A stretch of DNA of 64,000 bases from Beverwykella pulmonaria. Lineage: Eukaryota; Ascomycota; Dothideomycetes; Pleosporales; Melanommataceae. The stretch is from positions 3,081,151 through 3,145,150 of the forward strand of contig BCHH01000003.1 in the NCBI GenBank assembly GCA_001599595.1, read 5' to 3'. The position numbers were made by a program, and so were the translations under genes. Positions 1 through 12,563 of the stretch are shown piece by piece; position 1 is the stretch's first letter; every line of letters starts with the position of its first letter. The notes below the pieces were generated by a model. It saw only the letters and a program-made list of their open reading frames with translations, did no database searches and had not been told where the DNA came from.

Positions 1-1854
1 CAGGTACTGTACTCTGCAACACAGTTCCCTACGAACGGCGAGCTCGGCAACTAACCAACCTTACTTAGAATGTACAACCGAGCCCTAAACAGGCTCAGCC
101 TACGCACGAACCAGACCCCTGATGCATGAACTATGCCAAGTACTTATTAAACGCGAAGGACTTCTGGTTGAGCTCCTTACGAAACGTCTTGTATGATAAT
201 ATATCGCACCTGACATTGTATCCGTAGCTTCTGATAGCCAATTGAGCCATGATCATCAACTACCAATAGCCTCTCGTGACAGTTGTTGACAATAATAGTT
301 TTAAGTCTAAATGTAATGCTCTACTTAGTTCAAACATAAGGACATAAGGATAGTATAAGATGTTATAGCTTTAACCCTCGCCCCTTGTTGTCAAATTCGT
401 TTACGAAGGAATATGTGGTATGTTATTTAGCTGACAGAGGAACCTTCACTTCCTCTGCATCTTGACGTCTTGAACCATCACGATAGTAGCACGAAGCAAT
501 CAATCTCTGAATATTTGTTATCTAGCGTTTCAATCTGAATGCTGTCGTCGTGATAGCTGGTATTCTGCCTAGTGTTTATTCTACCCCTGCATCTTAGCTA
601 GTGCACCGTAGCGAAGAGCTGCTTTGCTCAAATCCACCTCTGACAATGGTTGAAGGCTTGGATGCATGGTGCAAGGAGAGGGTCTTGGTCTCTTTTTCGG
701 CTGCTTGCTTCGGCATCATTCAACGCGACATATATATGGGCATCCGAACACCTCACCCCTGTAGAGGAGAACATCACCCCCTCACTCTAACGAGAACACG
801 AACATTCTTCTATCTTTCATCACACATCTCTTTCATTCCTTTGGTAGCTAGGCGCAACTAAATTGCAACAGTCTACTGCCAAACCTCATCTTCTTTGTGA
901 ACGTGACTTGAGATATTTGATCATCCTACCTCAGTGCATTGCTGCTTCGGACATTTCATGACTGCGAGTCTCCCTCTACTCTGCAGATTTCCATATTACA
1001 CCTTTATTCCATCACAATAGAGCTTAAACGCTTTTAAAGCATTGACTGCTTGGGAAGTCCTTAGTGGCAAATACAGTGTGTTAGTGACAAGTATATTAGT
1101 AGCGACAGTAATAAACGGCCACAGGAACGTACGGAAAGCTCACAGTTCCCTGTAGTAGCCATGGTTAACGCAAAAACACAGTTACACGCAGTGTAGATGG
1201 ATCGACATTGATTCCCCAGGAGTATAAAGTATTAATCTGCCTGGAGCTTCCTGGATCTCTAATTAGCCCAGGAGCTCCTACAACCACGAGCCTGGCGGCT
1301 ATGAGAAGCGGGGGAAAGGGTAATTGCAATGAGCTGAGATGAATTCTAATGATTTTGGGATGCCGGAGGCGCTAGATCAAACGAGCAGGGTAGGCCCAAT
1401 GTTGTTGTTTTGGTAAATTGATTTAGTTATAAGCGTCATGAGCAAAGCTCTATACCACTCGACCACGCTACCTAAAAAGGTGCAGTGAACCCAATAGGGT
1501 GAGGTGCGTATAGAATAACATATATACCATGACAATAAGTTATAATTATAGAACTATGACTACTTTAACTACAAGACAGAAGAGATTGAATTAGACAATA
1601 GTACGTCAAGTAGGTAGATGTAGCTGTCTGTAGGTAGTCGTAGATAGCCGTTCCTAGCGGGGTCCAACTTCACCGCTCCCTAATAAGTTTGTATAATTGA
1701 CTGACCGCCGAATGAATATTAACAATACGAGGTTTCCAATATATTTCGCGTTTGACAGAGTTTAATCCTAGCGCGGCGGAGCTTTCTTTAACTAGTTAGT
1801 AAGGGATTTTTGCTGTTTTTTTTGATATTCTTAAATTATCGTACCATTTAGCTA
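1..1854. other. gene-poor left flank, no gene recognised
   Basis: I see no convincing coding frame here. The open frames are short, lack family signatures and carry no splice structure. The only item of note is a tRNA-like relic near 1373-1473, listed separately. Confidence 0.5.
1373..1473 (-). repeat. tRNA-like relic, possibly SINE-derived
   Basis: Read on the minus strand from 1473, the sequence begins GGTAGCGTGGTCGAGTGG, which contains a good tRNA A-box (TGGTCGAGTGG). About 75 bases further on, GTTTGATCT resembles a B-box with C-to-T changes, and it is followed by CGCCTCC, which pairs in part with the first seven bases. The middle does not fold into a proper anticodon arm. I infer a decayed tRNA gene or tRNA-derived short element rather than a working tRNA. 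Confidence 0.3.
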
Positions 1855-2085
1855 TTAACCGCAGGTGGCGTACTCGCACGGAACACTACCGCAGCTGGCA
1901 TAATACACCCAGATGCCGTCACTACTGCAGCTCCAGATGCTGTGGCCATCGGAACCGCAGGAGAGGGTTCCAGGATAGCATTGTGCGGCAGGGGGGAGAG
2001 GTGTAGGAGCCTCACCCGCGGCCGGGTGGGGGTTGGCAGCAGCAAAAGCACTAAGAGCAAAGAGGACGGCGGGAATGAAATACAT
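1855..2085 (-). CDS. small secreted cysteine-rich protein (76 aa)
   Basis: This is a candidate secreted effector-like or cell-wall protein of 76 residues. Residues 1-18 (MYFIPAVLFALSAFAAAN) form a typical signal peptide. A Pro/Ala-rich linker follows, then a C-terminal module with six cysteines spaced as C-PGTLSC-GSDG-SC-SSDGIWV-SC-C-C. The CxPGTxxC..C..GxWV..C pattern is seen in short fungal secreted and carbohydrate-binding-like modules, but I cannot assign a family with certainty. The frame stays open upstream to 2196. I chose the ATG at 2085 because it starts the signal peptide and because a TATA box at 2211-2218 leaves room for a leader only with this start. It has no introns. It stands alone in repeat-derived DNA, a common setting for fungal effector genes. 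The function is unknown. Confidence 0.65.
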   Translation of the reverse strand: MYFIPAVLFALSAFAAANPHPAAGEAPTPLPPAAQCYPGTLSCGSDGHSIWSCSSDGIWVYYASCGSVPCEYATCG

Positions 2086-2210
2086 TGTGGAAATACAGTG
2101 GTGGTTGCCGAAAAGATGTGGGGTGTTATTGTATAGAGAAGGAGATTTCAAAGTTTGGTTCTGTTGGTGGGTGGGAGTATGATTCCACGAGAACACGAGA
2201 AGGGACAGCC

Positions 2211-2218
2211 TTTTTATA
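2211..2218 (-). promoter_or_regulatory. TATA box of the small secreted protein gene
   Basis: TATAAAAA on the minus strand lies about 126 bases before the chosen ATG at 2085. It supports that start over the upstream ATG at 2196. Confidence 0.4.
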
Positions 2219-4825
2219 TCACTCTTTTACCTACCTTGCTCCCCCATAATTCAGAGCTGGCACTAATGAAATGTAATATTTCTTGGCAACTACAGATAGA
2301 CTCAGTGTTCAGCGTAATCGTCAACAGAATTGTGCTAAGGCTAGTTATAATAGACTAAGTGATGATTTGCATGTGAACAGATCTAGGAATCATTATCGGG
2401 CCTACAGAGTCAACATGTCGCGAATCAGGTGTGATGTATAGCACACGTATAAGGTTTGTTGGGCTCGAGGCTGATCAGCTGATCGGCTATCGTACAGGAA
2501 GCGGTTAACGGGTGAAGTTATCCCCAAATCATCACTGCACGATAGAAACTTTTAAATATATACACTATACACTTTATAAACATGCGTAGAAGCTTCTTTG
2601 ATCTAAAAGTAATAAATCCTAACATCCTATAGCAGGTGTCGGCCAGTATATCGAGTTGGGCACGATCCAGCTTGAGCTTATCATTTAGTTCCATGAGGGA
2701 AAGCGACACCAAGATCTCGTACAATGGCCATGGAAAACGCATTAAGTTAAGGTTTGCCTTCGTACGATTAAATCAAAGTTTAAAGAATAACAGATTATAA
2801 GGCAGCTTGATGTAGAGGATGGGGTATAAGGGGAACACTAGCAGGGAACAGAACGAAGAGATGGATCAGGAGTGAACGGGTTTGATTCGTTAAAGTCAAG
2901 ACGAATCCTTGAGGATAATCAGAGGATTCGGAGAAACTACATATATAATGTGTCACGTGACATGTAGACACGACCCGATAGCCCTCAGGGAAATAGAAGT
3001 ATCCCTCAAATTGCCTCCCCCTATTTTAGAGATTCTTCCTAAATCTAAGGGATATCCCTGTAGTTATGTGTGAGTGATTTGGCTACGTTGTTGGACGGGT
3101 TGGGGTGTGTGTTTTCAAGGGGTAGTAATCTTAGGCATGTGGATAAAAACTAGTGCTTTCTCTACGCTTTTAAAGAGTTTACAGTAGAAACCTGTACTAG
3201 CTTTAGGTTACTTCTGTGACGTGTAGCTACTGTAAAGCCTATGGTAGCGATACGGCCCTCTTGGGGCGGACTGCGCCGGGTCAAGGCAGGTAGAGTCGTA
3301 CCTACCCCGCTCAGGCCATAGTTAGGTGGTATCATATGACCTAGCATATATATCCCCGGATCGCTGCGGGCTCTACTCGGTAGCGATTCATTTGAGTATT
3401 CTGATGCAATACGAATCTTACTCCGCTCTAGCCTCTGTTACTATTGCCTAGTAACCCCCTTCCTTACAGCTATTGCCCTAACAGGTTCAAAGGGGAAATA
3501 GTACCAGTGGGCTTTAAAACCTTTAGTAAGTGTAAACTTTCCATCTTTTAGGAGTAAAATCCTTACTATCTTGTAGTAACAACTCTCTTATCTATTTTAG
3601 GAGGAGAAAAAGTGTTGCCGTGCTGTTCATCTACTAACATAAATCTAACAGGCCTCTAACGCTGCGTTTCCTCTTAGCAAGTTTGTTGCTTCTTTAAGGT
3701 GGTAGTAAGTAAGCTCTTTCGCTTAACCATGTGAGATTGTTTTCCTAGTTGTTGGCGTCACGAGCCATTTAGTGTACGCTTGTTTGCCTGTTAGGGGGCT
3801 TTGCGGATTCTTTTACCCTAAGAGATTAGATTAGCTCCCTTATTGTAGTGGTAAATATCGAAAAACTGGCCGCGGTTTCCTGCGGCTAGCTAGGTTAGAT
3901 TTTTCCCACTGCCGTCTTGTTTATCTCTTGGCAGAGCTTTTGGTAGAGCAGTGATGTTGTTAGTAAGTTTGAGGAGAGTTGTATATAAACTTTCTCTGAT
4001 GCTTCTCGACCTTCTCCTATACACAAACTTAACTCTAATAGCCCTTAACTTTAACCTGTAGAATACAAGGTTTCCAACAACCCTATTCCTAACCACGTTG
4101 TTAGTCTGCCGGAGCACCTGTAGTGCCAGCCTCCGCTGACTTGTAAGTGGTGCCCGCGCTGCTTCCGCGCTGCAGTCGCTGACGTCCAGCTTAAGGATAG
4201 GGCTGTCGACCGGACGTATTACGTACCCGTAGTACATGAATTATGCGGTCACATGATACGTACGAACGTAATCGATTTGTGAGTCATAGATTTCGTTTCA
4301 GGTGGCATAAATCCTGCACTTATTACGCCTATACCTAGTAGTTTTGGCGGCGGATTTCGTGTCTATTGGAGGAGTTTGTTTGCCCGTTGGCATAAGCTGT
4401 TTGTAAACGCTGAAGTTGTGTGTTGTGTAGTCACAAATCTCGTATGGCTCGTGCAATACGGAGATCGTCGGGGATGGGATGATGTAAGGGTTTTCTGATG
4501 GGGACAATGATCAAGTGGAGACTGTGTTGTTCTGGGTCAGATCAAGTCAGAGCAGCTTATATGCTGTCTGACCAAGATCAACTAGCTACATCTAGTAAAG
4601 CCTAAACCGTTACAGATGACTATGATAAAATGTTAGAAATGCCACCAAATATGAAGTTTTTGGCATCTACCTCCCATAATTGCATATCATCATGATGTAG
4701 CAATTTATTCGATCAACAAGGCGCCCTAACGCTTCCTAGGCAAGCTCATTACAAGCAGTCTCATCCGCGGCCTTATTAACGCTCTCCATCTCCCATCAAG
4801 CAGGTTCTCGTTGCCTTGCCAAATT

Positions 4826-4974
4826 GAGAGCGCTCTTGAGGTTGATACAAGTTTGACTGGCGATCCCTCCTCTTACAAGAAAGCTCGCCTCACTACAGAG
4901 CTACAGAAGTACTACGACAGCCATAAGGAGGATCTCCAGAAAGCAAAGGCCTCTCCCAACAGCGTCATGCTCTG
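4826..4974 (+). pseudogene. short coding-like fragment, unknown
   Basis: A frame ending at a TGA (4972-4974) reads as an ordinary hydrophilic protein C-terminus, with stretches such as SYKKARLTTELQKYYDSHKE, but has no start codon nearby. It ends just before the tRNA-like fragment. I do not recognise the family. It may be the 3' remnant of a transposon gene or of a captured host gene. Confidence 0.25.
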
Positions 4975-4977
4975 AGA

Positions 4978-5008
4978 TCCGTTAGTCTAGTGGTTAGAAG
5001 TTGGCTGG
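4978..5008 (+). repeat. tRNA-like 5' half (A-box only)
   Basis: TCCGTTAGTCTAGTGGTTAG resembles the 5' half of fungal tRNA-Asp/Glu and includes a perfect A-box (TAGTCTAGTGG). No B-box follows and the anticodon arm does not form, so this is a fragment or the head of a tRNA-derived element, not a functional tRNA. Confidence 0.35.
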
Positions 5009-5483
5009 CACACCTTTCTTATGTAAGGGGATGGAAGAGGCTTAAATAATAAGCATTGTATCCTAATGAACTAACAGGGGGAAGCATGAAGACGAACAAG
5101 ACACAGAGGCCAGCGGAGTTTATAAGTTCCTGCCAAGGCCTCGTACGAAGGATCCGAGACGAGCCGAAGGATTCACATAATCAGGGCCCAGCCCTTTACA
5201 CTCGTACTCTCTGTTGGGTATGGTTTGGTCCTAACACTGGAGCCGAATTACCCCTAGACCCCGTTCCCTAAGTGCGGTTCGCAGGACGTCCAAGACTTAT
5301 CATCCGTCGCCATCGTCTCCTACCCCTAGGGATGGGGTTCATGGCCGTTAAGTGAGAAACATAGATATGCGTGGGTTCTTCTTAATTACTAACCTCTAGA
5401 TGCCTCTAAGGCTTCTTTTAGCTTAGATCTTTACCCTCTTCCTTGCGCTGCTCTCTTAGGACCTATTCTAATTAACCTGGGAC

Positions 5484-5531
5484 TAACTGCTGCGTAAAAG
5501 TAGTTGCAATCACGAATGGGCGCAGCAGTTA
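5484..5531. repeat. perfect 11-bp inverted repeat
   Basis: TAACTGCTGCG (5484-5494) and its exact reverse complement CGCAGCAGTTA (5521-5531) are separated by 26 bases. They could form a hairpin or be the ends of a very short element. There is no gene context to decide. Confidence 0.4.
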
Positions 5532-8281
5532 AAAAACCTAATAGATCGCCTAAGACTACTACTTACACCTATCCCTGGATGCTTACAGATGCTGGATTAG
5601 TAACAGTAGATATTAAACAAAGCAACCTCTTCTGGTTAAGTGGCATTACGTACAGCAAAGTGTAAAGGGCAGGTCCTGGATCCTATAGTGTTATCACGTA
5701 ACAGGTAGGGCTGAGTTTGTCCTAAGTGGTAGAGGGTGAGAGGGGTGAATACAAGATAGATGTTGAAGCAATGAGAGGGTTAGGTGATAGACAATAAGTT
5801 TCTGACGAGCGAGAGGCTTCACTGTAAGCGGCATCAATGTCAGAACAAATGTATGCAGAGGATACAATTCAAATTGGCTATGCAGACTATCTAGGAAATT
5901 CGTGAAGTTTATATATTCAACTAGATCTGTTCACCAAGACATGGCTCTGTGGATCTGTGATTCACAGATCCAACAGGTCTACTAATCTATCACATGGTAC
6001 TTACACTGTGGCTTACAGTGTTATTTTAGTTTGATTCGCTAGCCAATGGTGGGGCATCCCCCATGTTGTAGTCGGTCTCATGACCTTCCATCAGGTCGCT
6101 CGCCGCGCTACTGTTGCGGATAGTATGACTTGTTAGTAGTTCCTGGGTTGCGTTTGTAATAATTTGGTAGTCATCCTGGGTTATGTTCATAACACAAAGC
6201 CTATAATAAGAACAAGGAACCGTTTGCAACACTAAGCAAAAGTCTCTATCTATTTTAGAACAAACTCTTTGAACTTTTTGCGTATTTAGATAAACAAATC
6301 AAGACTATTGCTACTAGAAGAGCGATTAGCAATCTGCTAACTGCGTTTAGCAGGGACTGGGTGTTGAAACAGTGGCAAGATGTCAAAGAACGTATCTTTG
6401 CGGTTCTAGACACCTCAAGGCACAGGTCATACAGTGATTGACAGGAACTCCGGATAGCTATAAACTTCTATTAAGGCCTTGAAGGAAATCTATTCGCGTC
6501 TGACAAACTAGACGACATCTGTGATACAAAAGCGCACACTAGTCCTTCTAGATTTTATCTTTGGAGCATTTAAACAACTTCCACCTGGCTGAATTAAACA
6601 GCTGGATCCTCTGCACGGAGAAACTTATTGCTGCAGCTGAGTGTGCCAAAGGCACTGCTACTATACTCTCTGTCTCTGAGAAACAGACAAATAGCCTTAC
6701 GCTAACGACGATAGCACACGTGTTATGCCTATCCCTTGGCTGCCTTTGCCCAAAAACCTACCCTTCCCTTTGGTTTGGAAAGAGATGGACTCAAGGTTGT
6801 AACTACCATCGCTCTAGCGGCTCTGGTACAAAATAGCAACCACTACTATGGCAAAAAAGAAGAGGTCTTGAGTTAAAAGACTCATTAGAAGCCCATGGCA
6901 TAGCATAGTTACCTCACTAACTTAGAATTTGATATACTAATAAACTCTTCTTCTGCATTAACTGATTTCACCACCTAGATACTGCCTATAATATACTTAA
7001 CGGCAATAAATGTGGCTCAGCCCATGTACACTAACGTAATAGATCAGTTGTCACAACGCAGACAGGTCGTGGAATTAACACGACTTTTCCCAGTAATGGC
7101 CGAAATGATAGTTCAGGCCTACAATCTCTTGTCCTTGACAGAATCTAGGCACTGTGGTACATGCACGCAGAAACTCAACGCGGTCCCAAAACCTTCAAGG
7201 AAGCGGCTGGATTAAGCTTGGATGCAGATACAGGTCTCAAAACGGTGTGCTACGACACGGTCAAGCGGTGCATGGTTGACAACCTTGGAAGAAGATCTGG
7301 TGCGCCTATGTGAAGAAAATACACTCTAAAGTTCTTGAAGCTTTGCACAAGCAGAGACAAAAACATATCATTGGTGTCGGCATTTATTATAAGGGGAAGA
7401 AAGACGGACGAGTATAGATCTAGGGAAAGAGACTGTAGCCTAGACGACGAAAAATCTTCAAGAACCCTTGACAACGCAGAACAGCAGAAGATGTCCGAGT
7501 GGACTACTAGTGATTTCAAGCTTGGTAGTGTAAACTGCTCTACATGGCCGTGATAAGAAGTCAACTATAGCCTCTGTAGAGATCAGGATCCAGGTACGCG
7601 AGTCAAATCCAGCGATGGATCGCCGTATTAACAGCCTTTTCTAAGATATGCTCAACATCACAAGACGTTTCGAGGGCGTTTGTAACTCCCAGTAGATTTT
7701 GATCTGGAAGATCTGTAAAGCTTGTCATATTGCCGGAATATGGGACCGGGAAGCTGGGAGAGGCTCTTGGTGTTGTTATGTGGGAGGACATTGGGTTCTC
7801 TAAACGGCGGTGGCGGCTGCTGGAGCGCGAGTCGTTGTCATTACACCAGCGCCCTCATAAATTCGCTCGCGTTGTTGGGTTCTTAGTGAAGAGGGTAGTA
7901 GAGGGTAGAGAGGGTTCAGGAAGGAGTTAGGTTGCGCGTTAAAAACAAAGTCGGAAGCCTCATGCGCCGGCGTAAAGTAGTGCTAAGTGATGTAATCCCT
8001 GACACCCGCCCCTCAAATTGGGTGGAATGGAAGAAACATCTCACCTGCAGAGCATTCACTCTTACGCCATCTCTGGGGCTGGGTACTAGCACTGCCAATC
8101 TCAATCTCGGGGCTGGAATGGCCAGATGTTTGAGCTGAGACTTAAGTCAATAAGAGCTAACTTTTTATTTGAGTGCTAGAGCCCCGAAAGGTTTGACTGA
8201 GCCAGGTTATTCCCAAGTCACAAGATAAAACGTCGAATAATAATTCATGTCCATCATTGAAACCAGCTTATACATTACTTC

Positions 8282-10569
8282 CTATTTATTTATGACCACC
8301 CTTCCTCTTAATCTTTGACTAACTCCCAATACCAGCTCCGACGGGACAGTTCGGAACATTTTGTTGCCTATTTCCAAGTTAGCAGACTTCTTCCAAATGA
8401 AGTTTTTTGATACGTACCAGGCAATCTTTGCATACGCCGGCAAATAGCTATTAGTGGTAAAACTCTTGTCCATATAATACCCAACATCACTCTCCTTAAA
8501 CGCACCCCCCACATCCGGCTCATTCAATGCATTGATGATATAACTCGCAATAAAGTCAAGAAACACCATATCGACCTTCTCCGGAATCGACCCATCGATT
8601 GGAAACGAGGCGTTGGCTTGCAAGTCGTTGGGTTGCGGGTAGTTCGGAATCTTGGAGTGCACGGTGTCGTCGCCGTCGCTGCCGAAGTCGTCCGTTGTCG
8701 TGTATCCTGGGACCGGGGAAGTGTTTGTGCGGCGTACGAGGCGGCCGCCGGCATGGGAGCGCTTGGTCACGCCCGCATAATCGTGCGTGATGGGCGGGTC
8801 GATACAAGTATCTCTGTCCGCGAGAATGGGCGAGAAACCGAAGTCGGAGGACGAGAACTCACGCTTCTTCTTCTGGAAGGCGCCTGCATTGAGGATGTTG
8901 AGGACCTTGGAAGCTTGGGAGTAAGGAACATCGGGGATGAATTGGAAGGCGTCTGCGAAGGGGGACACGATGAATGAGTCATCGTATGTAAATGGGCCTT
9001 GGGCGAGATCGAAACGCACACTACCAGTGTTAATAATGATGAGGCGGGGGATATCCTTGCGGGTTTCGTTGACGACAACGGTGGATAGTGCTACCTGGAG
9101 AAGCCCGAAGAGATTTCCCTCCGCGAGGAAGGGTTTACAGTACTGGCAGTAGGTTGCAGGTGCACAGCCGTAGAGCTGAGTCAGATTGAGCTTCTTGCGT
9201 GCGGATGTAATTTCAGAAGTGGTGAGCAGCCCTTCAGAGGTGTCAAAGGCCGTATACGGCTGGCTGCCTTGCGCGTGGTAGTTGAAAGTTACGCGATTCC
9301 AGTCTAGATACCGACGTGCGTAGCGGAGCGTTGAAGGGGTAGTTGATGTGGGCAAGATGATGGCGCTCACTGTCGCGGACCCTGTGGCCTTGACCGGCTT
9401 GGCGGGAGTTGCCTTTCGGGTGGGGTTTGGAACGCCTTTAGGGTTTTGCTTTGCTTTGCAGGTCGAGGACTTGATACCAGATACTGCGACCCAGCCTAGA
9501 GTTTCGCAATACCTACCTGACTCGATTCCAGTGGCTTTGTTGTCATATACAACGAAGTCTCGGACGTGAGTGTGACCTCCGAAGGTTTGGATTGGCACTT
9601 CGGGTCTCAATTTACGAATGGTGCTGAATAGTGTGCCGAAGGTGCTGGTGGTGACGTTCGTCCTGACAGGATTGTGCCCAATGACAACGAACAGGTCGAT
9701 TGGCTCCTTGAAGTTGATGGCTTCGAGGAACCAAGATTCTTGCACCAGAGTTTTCGCTGGGATGACCTTGGAGACGTTGGAATTCCCAGTGAAGTCGAAC
9801 AAGACGCCGAATGACATGATTCTCAGACCTAATAACAGTCAGCGAATTGGAGCCGCAAGTGCGCGGGTAAACAATACCTTGCTCGGTAGTGAAGTATCGA
9901 TATTTAGACCCGATGTATTTGAACTCTCCAGTGACAGGATCCTTGATCTGGACATTGCTCGTAAGATATCTGTCTCCATAAACCTTGGAGAAATTGCTGA
10001 ATGTCTCGTACGCGACCTCGGTAACATAAAGCTCGTGGTTCCCGATAGTTAATAAATCGTAATCAACATTGTCCCATATAGCGTTCGAAACATTGCCGTT
10101 CGGCTTCGTTGCGTCGGATATTCCTGCACCGTCATGTAGATCCTATTGCTCGTTACTTCCCGTCCGCAGATGCACCCACGTGCTTAGCCCGACAACGAAG
10201 GACGGATCGGTGAAGATGGGTACTTACTCCAGTGTCAATCAACAACAAGTCCACTCCCAGCTTCTTAGCCTTCTGCTTCATATGCTTCGTGAAGCTGACA
10301 TAGTCGCCCCAGTCTGCCCCATAGTTCTGTTCTTTGATATGGCCTTCCAGCCATCCATGTGTATCCGTCGTCTGGAGGAAGTTGATCTGTCCCCACTCAA
10401 GCGGTGCTTTCGGTCCCGTCGGCGCATTCTGTGCGTCCGGCTGCATGCGCCTCACATTTCTCGTAAGAATGACATCATCTTGCGGACCATAACAACTGTG
10501 CTCTTCGCCTCCACATGCCAACGAAGCACCAATTGTCGAAGCGACAGCAATGAGCGTTGAAACCCGCAT
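8282..10569 (-). CDS. secreted calcineurin-like metallophosphoesterase / 5'-nucleotidase family (717 aa)
   Basis: This is a predicted extracellular or vacuolar metallophosphoesterase of the 5'-nucleotidase superfamily, similar in layout to the yeast YHR202W type. Exons (minus): 10569-10228, 10142-9878, 9828-8282; introns of 85 and 49 bp. Residues 1-19 are a signal peptide (MRVSTLIAVASTIGASLAC). The metal-binding motifs are visible in order: TTDTHGW, IDTGDLHDG (formed across intron 1), GNHELY in exon 2, GHNP, and GGHTHVRD. The C-terminal half, with TCQYCKP and TGSVRFDLAQGPFTYDD, matches a 5'-nucleotidase C-terminal-like domain. Substrate specificity cannot be read from the sequence. The ATG at 10569 was preferred over one 33 bases upstream because it begins the signal peptide. 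Confidence 0.88.
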
Positions 10570-11120
10570 GATGAAATTGATGATGAAGGATGGAAAACCC
10601 AAGAAGAGGGAACGCCCTGGGGTTTTAAATTAAACGTAAGAGGCATTGGAATTGAGGACGCAGGTACGTAGTCCGGCGCAGCCAACAGCGATCGAGATAA
10701 GCACCACAAGGCTCTGGTAAGCCCGTACAGGATCTCGGCGCCATCGGGGTGAAAGCTTGAAAGAGGGTTTCCACCTTCCCAAATGATGACTAGCGTGGAC
10801 CGAAAACTGGTTGGACGACAGGGTGTGCATAGGCGAGCTCCAGTTCATCACATCTCTACCAAAAGCCACAATACCGGTAGCTGACGTTCTTCCATAACTG
10901 TTATCGTAGAAGCTTTTGTCCTTCGCACGGAGGCCGCCCGAGGTTGAGATATCTCGGTGATTTGGTTGTTTGGCTCGGGTTCTTCCTCGTTCCTCAATTC
11001 CTCTTCCTTGACATTCGGCTTGCAGAAATCGTTGCCATCGCTTTCGTCCTCCTTGATATCCAAGTACAAAGCCTTCTTATTATCTTATCGGCAATATGTT
11101 GGGCCTGACTGAATATAACC

Positions 11121-11588
11121 CTACGCATCTTCGAAAATACAGGAGAACTGGTCCTTGTACTTGTAAATCTTGTGCTTATACTTGAGATGTCTCGTCACAT
11201 TTGCTGATGAGAACGGATCGATGTTGAGCAGATCGCACTCGTTAATCTGGTCCTCATCATGGAAGTTGTTGGAAATAACTGGGTAGGCGATACGGCGGGC
11301 GAAGATATACCTTCGTATCCACCACCAACCTCACAAACGCGGTCTCGTCTGTTATACCCGCTATTAATAAGATGACCAGGCATCACACGGAACCTCCATA
11401 CCTGCCCTCAATAGGAAATATCCTGGATCGAACTCCCGCGCTATACACCACATTTCCGGCACGATATCGGCTAGCAGACCATCATTCTCAATTTGCCCAT
11501 ATAAAATGACTTTGCCGTTGCTAATAACGAAGAGATCGAGCCTACCCAGCAGGCTACCAAGTATAGGAAGAGGAGAAATAGAAAGCAT
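11121..11588 (-). pseudogene. frameshifted coding relic of unknown family
   Basis: Reading the minus strand, three pieces look like genuine protein but sit in different frames. One is an N-terminal piece (11588-11400) containing NGKVILYGQIENDGLLADI. One is a middle piece with VCEVGGGYEG. The last ends at a TAG (11121-11123) and contains HDEDQINECDLLNIDPFSSA. A single-base loss near 11310 separates the last two. I do not recognise the family and the upstream part is missing. I infer a decayed host gene. A real gene with unusual short introns is a less likely reading. Confidence 0.4.
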
Positions 11589-12563
11589 GAAGGAATGCTA
11601 ATATCTAATCCATATGCAAGGTATCGGCGGTATATGGCGTTTCTGAAAGTTGGGGACTAGCACAGCTTGAAGACGTACAAGGGGTGTGATTCTATTTTTT
11701 CAGGAAAATTTCAGCTAGCGAATCGACATGCGTTAATTCATCTTGAATCCTCTAGACGTACCCTTTCAAACCGTTCAGCCCGAAAGAAAACGGTTTAACT
11801 AAGGACTGGACCTGCACGCTAGTGTTCTATGTTGAGAATTGCCTGAGATGAACAAAGTGCTGTTTAGGTGTATTGGTGGATGCTAGTTCTGGAAATACGG
11901 AGCGGTTAGGTCTTTTGTTTGGCCTTTTATGAGGATCATGAAGAATGATGAAAGAGGAGGATATCGAGGGGTGCGGGGTGACTAAGAGATAGAGAGGGAA
12001 GGGCGTGGGAAAGGGGAAGAAGACTACCCGGAAAATGGAGAGACAGGCAGAGATGGGTCGGGAGCAACGTGGATCTGCGGCTCATCAGTAAATGAAGTAC
12101 CAGCACACTTCCCTTGCCTGTGCCAAATCTTTCCACTGCGCCCAAGTTTACGTACGGTAACATGTCGATGGGGGCCCGAGATTTTGGCTATTCCAGCTGT
12201 CTTCGGACTGTCGAGGCAGAAACTGTGCTGGAATTCAAGTGGAACAAGCTTAAGTCTTCCGTCGGATGAGCATTGCCGGCTATGTTGGAGCAATGAGTGA
12301 CGAAGCTGAGATGGTTGCCGTCTGTGGTGCTGTTGCCGAGAACCTCATCTTGGAAAACTGGTAGAATTTACAATGTAAAACGACTAAGACTAGACATGCT
12401 AGGAAACGGTAAATAGTGAGATTGACCAAGAAATCCTATCCATTAACGCCAATCTGTTCGCATGGGAAGGCATTCCAGCAATTGCCTGACTAGTTCCATC
12501 CTCCTGTTAATCTTTCCTCAATGGCTGTTTTGTCGATCGTTGCTCCTGCGCACTGTCGTGTGC
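11589..12563. other. intergenic, nothing clear
   Basis: Between the unknown relic and the clathrin light chain stop I see only short overlapping frames without domains. Bases 10570-11120, between the phosphoesterase start and the relic, are similarly empty; they should hold the phosphoesterase promoter. Confidence 0.4.

Larger units (their letters stand above)
2219..8281. other. 6-kb repeat-derived, gene-poor region
   Basis: No intact gene is recognisable. The stretch holds scattered short open frames, among them 3890-4237 (minus, 115 codons), with no domain I know. It also holds palindromes such as TGTCACGTGACA (2951-2962) and TGTTATCACGTAACA (5689-5703) of the kind found at fungal LTR ends, a perfect 11-bp inverted repeat at 5484-5531, and a tRNA-like fragment near 4978. 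I infer decayed transposable-element DNA, but no transposase or reverse transcriptase motif could be read. Confidence 0.45.

Noticed and set aside
8618..8977. 119-codon plus-strand frame
   Set aside because: It is antisense to the metallophosphoesterase, whose motifs and splice sites are clear.
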